Positions 61,118-64,000 of a stretch of 64,000 nucleotides of DNA are shown here, piece after piece. Position 1 is the stretch's first letter; each line of letters opens with the position of its first letter. The stretch is from Adlercreutzia muris. GTDB taxonomy: Bacteria; Actinomycetota; Coriobacteriia; Coriobacteriales; Eggerthellaceae. The DNA lies in NCBI RefSeq assembly GCF_008831045.1, contig NZ_WAJS01000011.1, positions 24,407 to 88,406 on the forward strand, given 5' to 3'. The notes below the pieces were generated by a model, which had not been told where the DNA came from, did no database searches, and was given only the letters and a program-made list of their open reading frames with translations. The position numbers were made by a program, and so were the translations under genes.

Positions 61118-61296
61118 GGCCATTTCACGGCTCCGGGTATCGCCAAGCCCCATCCAGCTGCCGCAGTACCGCAAAATCTCCCCAGCGGCGATCCCCCGCT
61201 CCCGCAGCAACCATGGCGGGCGCGGCATCCGGGGGCGGCGAGGCCGTGGCTCCGACGAGCGTTGCGGTCAGCGAAACGGACGATCCGCGGCGTCGG

Positions 61297-61391
61297 ACGC
61301 GGCAGCAGCTGCGATCCCGGCGAGCGGAGCGGCGGTCGGGCGCGGCAGCAGCTGCGATCCCGGCGAGCGGGGCGGCGGTCGGGCGCGGCAG
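61297..61391. repeat. 43-bp tandem repeat, two copies plus a partial copy
   Basis: Copies at 61297-61339 and 61340-61382 start [AG]CGCGGCAGCAGCTGCGATC and differ at two positions; a 9-bp partial third copy follows. The unit contains the short palindrome GCAGCTGC. Confidence 0.8.
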
Positions 61392-61440
61392 GAGAGCATG
61401 GCGGCCCGCCGCGACACCCGACCGCGGCACGCCCCCGCTC

Positions 61441-61511
61441 CCGAAGGCTGCGGTGCCAGCGCCCCCTAAGGCTGAGGCGCACCACCTCCGAAGGCTGCGG
61501 TGCCAGCGCCC
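61441..61511. repeat. 24-bp direct repeat, two copies
   Basis: CCGAAGGCTGCGGTGCCAGC followed by GCCC occurs at 61441-61464 and 61488-61511, 47 bp apart, with a degenerate intermediate copy between them. Confidence 0.8.
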
Positions 61512-62038
61512 ACCCCCATGGCGGGAGACATTCCCCGAGCAGCCAGTCCCCCCCCCAGCCGATGGAGCCCGTCGCCGGGACATCAAGCGGATACTCGCCG
61601 TTTTTCCACGATGTGAACGGTTCGTTCGCCAATTTGCGGCAGACAACGACCCACAGACGCCCTTCTCCCCAACTTTTTCGCCCGAAATCACCGATGCGCC
61701 CGTGCAGGCCGGCAATTACCGGCAGCAAGGGATATTCGGATCCCGCTTCAGACGCAAAGTACGGCGCTTTTTCACGATGCTCCCGTGCAAATCGTCACTT
61801 TGTGCCGCGTCGGCAGCCCTCCGCCGTGAGGTCATAGCCCGCCGCCCCAGCCCATGACGCTCTGGCGGCCTTCCCTTCTGATTTTACCGACGAATGTCTT
61901 TTCTTACTGGCGGATGTCCGGCCCGACAGCGCAGAGGAACCCCCTGAAACCGAAGAAAAGCCTGTTCAGATGTTCGTGAAGACAGCATGGCGACACCGAC
62001 GCGACGCGCCGGCGGTTTGGGGACGGTTCCGCAGGGTC

Positions 62039-62068
62039 TTGAAATGCGGCAGCCTTTCCCCCTATAGT
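62039..62068 (+). promoter_or_regulatory. Promoter of the DUF559-like gene
   Basis: TTGAAA (62039-62044) and TATAGT (62063-62068) are 18 nt apart. The predicted leader is about 55 nt to ATG 62131. Confidence 0.65.
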
Positions 62069-62130
62069 CCCTGCACCACCATTGGACCGGCTCGGCATGA
62101 CCCTCGGCTGGATCGCGGAGAGGATTCCCT

Positions 62131-63165
62131 ATGCGTTTAGCACTCTACGGCAAAACCGCTCTCTCGGTTTTAATGACCCTGCCCTCCATCGATCGCGACC
62201 GCGCGGTGGCGCAGGAGGCCCTCGACGGCTGCCAGCCCACCGCGCAGGCCCTCCGCTACGTTCGCCGTCGCTATCCGCAGCTTCCCGACCCGCTGCACCT
62301 TCTCGCCCCTCGATGGGAGCGCGCGCTCGGCGCGGCGGCGACATTACACAGCGCGCGGGCCCCGCTGCCCGCGGGCTCCCTGCTCAAAATCCACAGCGGC
62401 ATTTACGCGCCATCGCCCGAGCTCTGCCTCGCCCAGCTCGCACGAGAGTCCACCGATCAGGAACTCATCTTGTACGGCGGTCTACTCTGCGGGTCATTCG
62501 CCATCGATCCCATCTGTGCCACGGGCCTGCGCGAGCGCGCACCTCTGACGGACGTTGCGACCATAGCCCGATTCGCCCGCCTTCATCCCGGAATCAAGGG
62601 GCTGAAGGCCCTGCGCCGCTGCCTCCCCCACATGACCGAGCTGGCCGCCTCGCCTCCCGAGGTATTTCTGCGCATGGCCCTCTGCCTCCCCCACCGCCTC
62701 GGCGGATTCGGCTGCGAGGGGGCTCTCGTAAACCATGCGATTCCCTTGGGCAAGCGCGGGCAAAACCTGGCAGGGCGCTCCTCGCTCGTTCCCGATCTCT
62801 ACTGGCCCGGCTGCCGGCTCGATGTCGAATACGATGCCGATTCCATACACCTCACCAGCCACCAAGCCATGCTCGACGCCACAAAACGGCTCGCGCTGGA
62901 GGCCGAGGGCTACCGGGTAATCACGGTCACCTCTCTGCAGCTCGGCAGCAGCCGGCACATGGCCAATGTAGCCCGCGAGGTGAGCCGCTGCGCCAAGCGG
63001 CCCATGCGCATCCGAAGCAAGCGCTTCCCTAAAAGCCATCGATCCCTTTTCGCCCTGGACTGGTCGCTGCGAACGCTCTTCGAGACCCCCGATCAACATG
63101 AGAGCGGCCGGGATGCCGGAAAGCCCGGCAAGAGCACCGCGCCGAGACCCGATCGCGAGTATTAA
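62131..63165 (+). CDS. DUF559/PD-(D/E)XK-like protein with AbiEi-like N-terminal part, 344 aa
   Basis: ATG 62131 has GGAGAGG 7 nt upstream. The C-terminal part (about 177-270) shows an initial Glu (PPEVFL, E177), then DLYWPGCRLDVEYD (D222, E233, D235), H240, and DATKRLALEAEGYRVITVT. This is the arrangement of DUF559/Vsr-like nuclease-fold domains. The N-terminal 130 residues (YGKTAL, LPDPLHLLAP, LKIHSGIYAPSPELCLAQLA) resemble the AbiEi-type region that often precedes this domain in Coriobacteriia. Nuclease activity is unproven, and in many such proteins the domain may be inactive or used for binding. It is monocistronic, with its own promoter and a strong terminator 0.4 kb downstream. No toxin partner is visible. 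Confidence 0.8.
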   Translation: MRLALYGKTALSVLMTLPSIDRDRAVAQEALDGCQPTAQALRYVRRRYPQLPDPLHLLAPRWERALGAAATLHSARAPLPAGSLLKIHSGIYAPSPELCLAQLARESTDQELILYGGLLCGSFAIDPICATGLRERAPLTDVATIARFARLHPGIKGLKALRRCLPHMTELAASPPEVFLRMALCLPHRLGGFGCEGALVNHAIPLGKRGQNLAGRSSLVPDLYWPGCRLDVEYDADSIHLTSHQAMLDATKRLALEAEGYRVITVTSLQLGSSRHMANVAREVSRCAKRPMRIRSKRFPKSHRSLFALDWSLRTLFETPDQHESGRDAGKPGKSTAPRPDREY

Positions 63166-63206
63166 GGGGCAGCATGGCGGCGAGGAAGTGTCGTGGCGAT
63201 AGCGGG

Positions 63207-63312
63207 GCGATGGCGGGCGAACGAGGGACGGCGGGGCGATGGCGGGGCGAACGAGAGATGGCGAGGCGATGGCGGGGCGAACGAGGGACGGCAGGGCGAT
63301 GGCGGGCACGAG
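63207..63312. repeat. 30-bp tandem repeat, about 3.5 copies
   Basis: Units starting GCGATGGCGGGGCGAACGAG begin at 63207, 63236, 63266 and 63296; the first is 29 bp, the next two are 30 bp and the last is partial. It lies downstream of the DUF559-like stop. No coding role is supported. Confidence 0.85.
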
Positions 63313-63483
63313 GGGGCACGCCGGGGTGCGGCCGCGGACGATGGGGCCGCACCAGAGCACGGCCATAAACGACGGAGAGGCCGCACCGAGGTGTGGTCGA
63401 AAGCGATGAGGGGGCCGCGAAGCGCGACATCAAACGACGAGGAGGGGAAGCAGGGCAATGATCAGGGCGACGACTCGGCAGCG

Positions 63484-63576
63484 GAGCGGCAGCCGAGGCG
63501 GCGACCCGGCGGCGGAGCGGTGGCCGAGGCGGCGACCCGGCGGCGGAGCGGTGGCCGAGGCGGCGACCCGGCGGCG
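63484..63576. repeat. 31-bp tandem repeat, three copies running into the terminator
   Basis: Units starting GAGCGGTGGCCGAGGCGGCG occupy 63484-63514 (with CA for TG), 63515-63545 and 63546-63576. A fourth start becomes the left arm of the terminator stem. 31 bp is not a multiple of three, consistent with non-coding DNA. Confidence 0.88.
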
Positions 63577-63615
63577 GAGCGATACCCGGGCGGCACCCGG
63601 GTATCGCTCCTTTTT
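63576..63615 (+). terminator. Strong rho-independent terminator
   Basis: GGAGCGATACCCGGG pairs perfectly with CCCGGGTATCGCTCC (15 bp) around the loop CGGCA and is followed by TTTTT. It is the only strong plus-strand terminator after the DUF559-like gene. Confidence 0.92.
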
Positions 63616-63632
63616 CGCGACAGCTCCAGGGA

Positions 63633-63684
63633 AGATGTCCGAAAATACCGATATGATCGGGCGATTCGGCATTTTCGGACATCT
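63633..63684. repeat. Long imperfect hairpin, about 19-bp stem
   Basis: AGATGTCCGAAAATACCGA pairs with the reverse complement at 63665-63684 with one mismatch, around a 13-nt loop, and TTTT follows. It could be a second terminator, or a REP- or MITE-like unit. Confidence 0.75.
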
Positions 63685-63809
63685 TTTCGCACCAACTGCA
63701 GAAGATGAGGGGAGAATCTGCCTGTTTTTTGCGGTATGCACGGGCCAACCGTAGTTTTCAGCCGCAAATAACTGCCAGGGGAGATCGCAGGGCTGCTCGC
63801 ACGTCGCAA

Positions 63810-63917
63810 AAGCACGATGTGCTCGAGCACATCGTGCTTCTCGGCCGAATTGCCCGAATAAAAAACTTCCGAGCCTCTATAATGCGATGCACCCGGGCAC
63901 ATCGTGCTTCTCGGCCG
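63810..63917. repeat. Perfect 30-bp palindrome plus 21-bp direct repeat
   Basis: Positions 63810-63839 form a perfect palindrome, each arm AAGCACGATGTGCTC or its complement. The right arm plus flank, GCACATCGTGCTTCTCGGCC and one more G, recurs at 63897-63917, exactly 70 bp after its first occurrence (63827). Between the copies lies a perfect TATAAT (63878-63883) without a clear -35. This looks like operator sites around a plus-strand promoter for a gene beyond the right edge, or a mobile repeat. Confidence 0.7.
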
Positions 63918-64000
63918 CTCCCCCAACCCCGGCCGCGAGCCGCACCCCTCCCCGCAGCCGCGCCCCGGGCGGCAGGACCGCCGCAGGCCGGCCCCTCGAC
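63918..64000. other. Right edge, GC-rich, nothing recognised
   Basis: No ORF start with a ribosome site and no repeat or structure that I can support. Confidence 0.5.

Larger units (their letters stand above)
61118..62038. other. Intergenic region, GC-rich, no supported gene
   Basis: About 0.9 kb between the ppdK promoter and the promoter at 62039. Overlapping ORFs on both strands have Arg/Pro/Ala/Gly-rich, repetitive translations without domains or ribosome sites, as expected for GC-rich non-coding DNA. It contains the two repeat sets listed separately. The part from 61,860 to 62,038 is less biased and shows nothing I can name. Confidence 0.65.

Noticed and set aside
60926..61228. N-terminal extension of ppdK to 61228
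   Set aside because: The extra 100 residues are not PPDK-like, include the candidate -10 element, and lie upstream of a clear AAGGAG-GTG start at 60925.
61093..61857. Overlapping ORFs of 190-250 codons on both strands
   Set aside because: Arg/Pro/Ala-rich translations in all frames, direct repeats inside them, no ribosome sites or motifs. They reflect stop-poor GC-rich DNA.
62494..63366. 290-codon minus-strand ORF opposite the DUF559-like gene
   Set aside because: Antisense to a gene with promoter, ribosome site and conserved motifs; its start region is translated tandem repeats.
63207..63576. CRISPR-like array
   Set aside because: Units of 30-31 bp are contiguous with no spacers, and no cas genes are present.

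Overview
The window is high-GC DNA and almost all of it (positions 1 to 54058) is one uninterrupted minus-strand reading frame. It starts at an ATG at 54058 and is still open at the left edge, so at least 18,019 codons are present and the C-terminus is missing. The product looks like a secreted, repetitive surface protein or adhesin of a Gram-positive bacterium. The high GC, the SdrD_B-like and PASTA-like modules, the DUF559-type nuclease-fold protein and the style of the housekeeping genes suggest an actinobacterial gut commensal, most likely Coriobacteriia/Eggerthellaceae. That placement is inference; no rRNA is present.

Layout of the giant protein, N to C (right to left): a roughly 190-residue Ala/Glu-rich leader with a 9-bp tandem repeat; a signal or anchor helix at residues about 191-208; an N-proximal region with an acidic Pro-rich spacer (to about 48.2 kb); about eleven diverged copies of an unrecognised beta-rich module (48.1 to 35.7 kb); four PASTA-like repeats (32.7 to 31.5 kb); Cys/His-rich stretches (31.0 to 27.5 kb); a long mixed region including a Gly/Asp linker at 17.2 kb; a DUF11-like, PASTA-like and helical segment (8.6 to 7.0 kb) lying within an array of about nine SdrD_B-like domains (11.2 to 0.4 kb).

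Upstream of it, on the same strand, is an AT-rich control region (54.06-54.79 kb) with hairpins, a candidate promoter and repeated CATATAATG motifs. Next come a par operon terminator, a ribbon-helix-helix partner gene and a ParA ATPase gene. The parA upstream region carries a 16-bp sequence that also occurs exactly inside the giant ORF at 27.3 kb, and a degenerate copy lies at 33.75 kb. This links the par pair and the giant locus at the level of DNA motifs.

The right flank is ordinary chromosome-like sequence: mtnA (methionine salvage), a 56-residue small ORF with a strong Shine-Dalgarno sequence, and ppdK (pyruvate phosphate dikinase) with a clear terminator. After a repeat-rich intergenic region comes a plus-strand DUF559/PD-(D/E)XK-like gene, followed by GC-rich tandem repeats, a perfect 15-bp-stem terminator and a set of palindromes. 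The very long plus-strand ORFs across 0.2-54 kb are codon-aligned antisense shadows of the giant gene and are not annotated.
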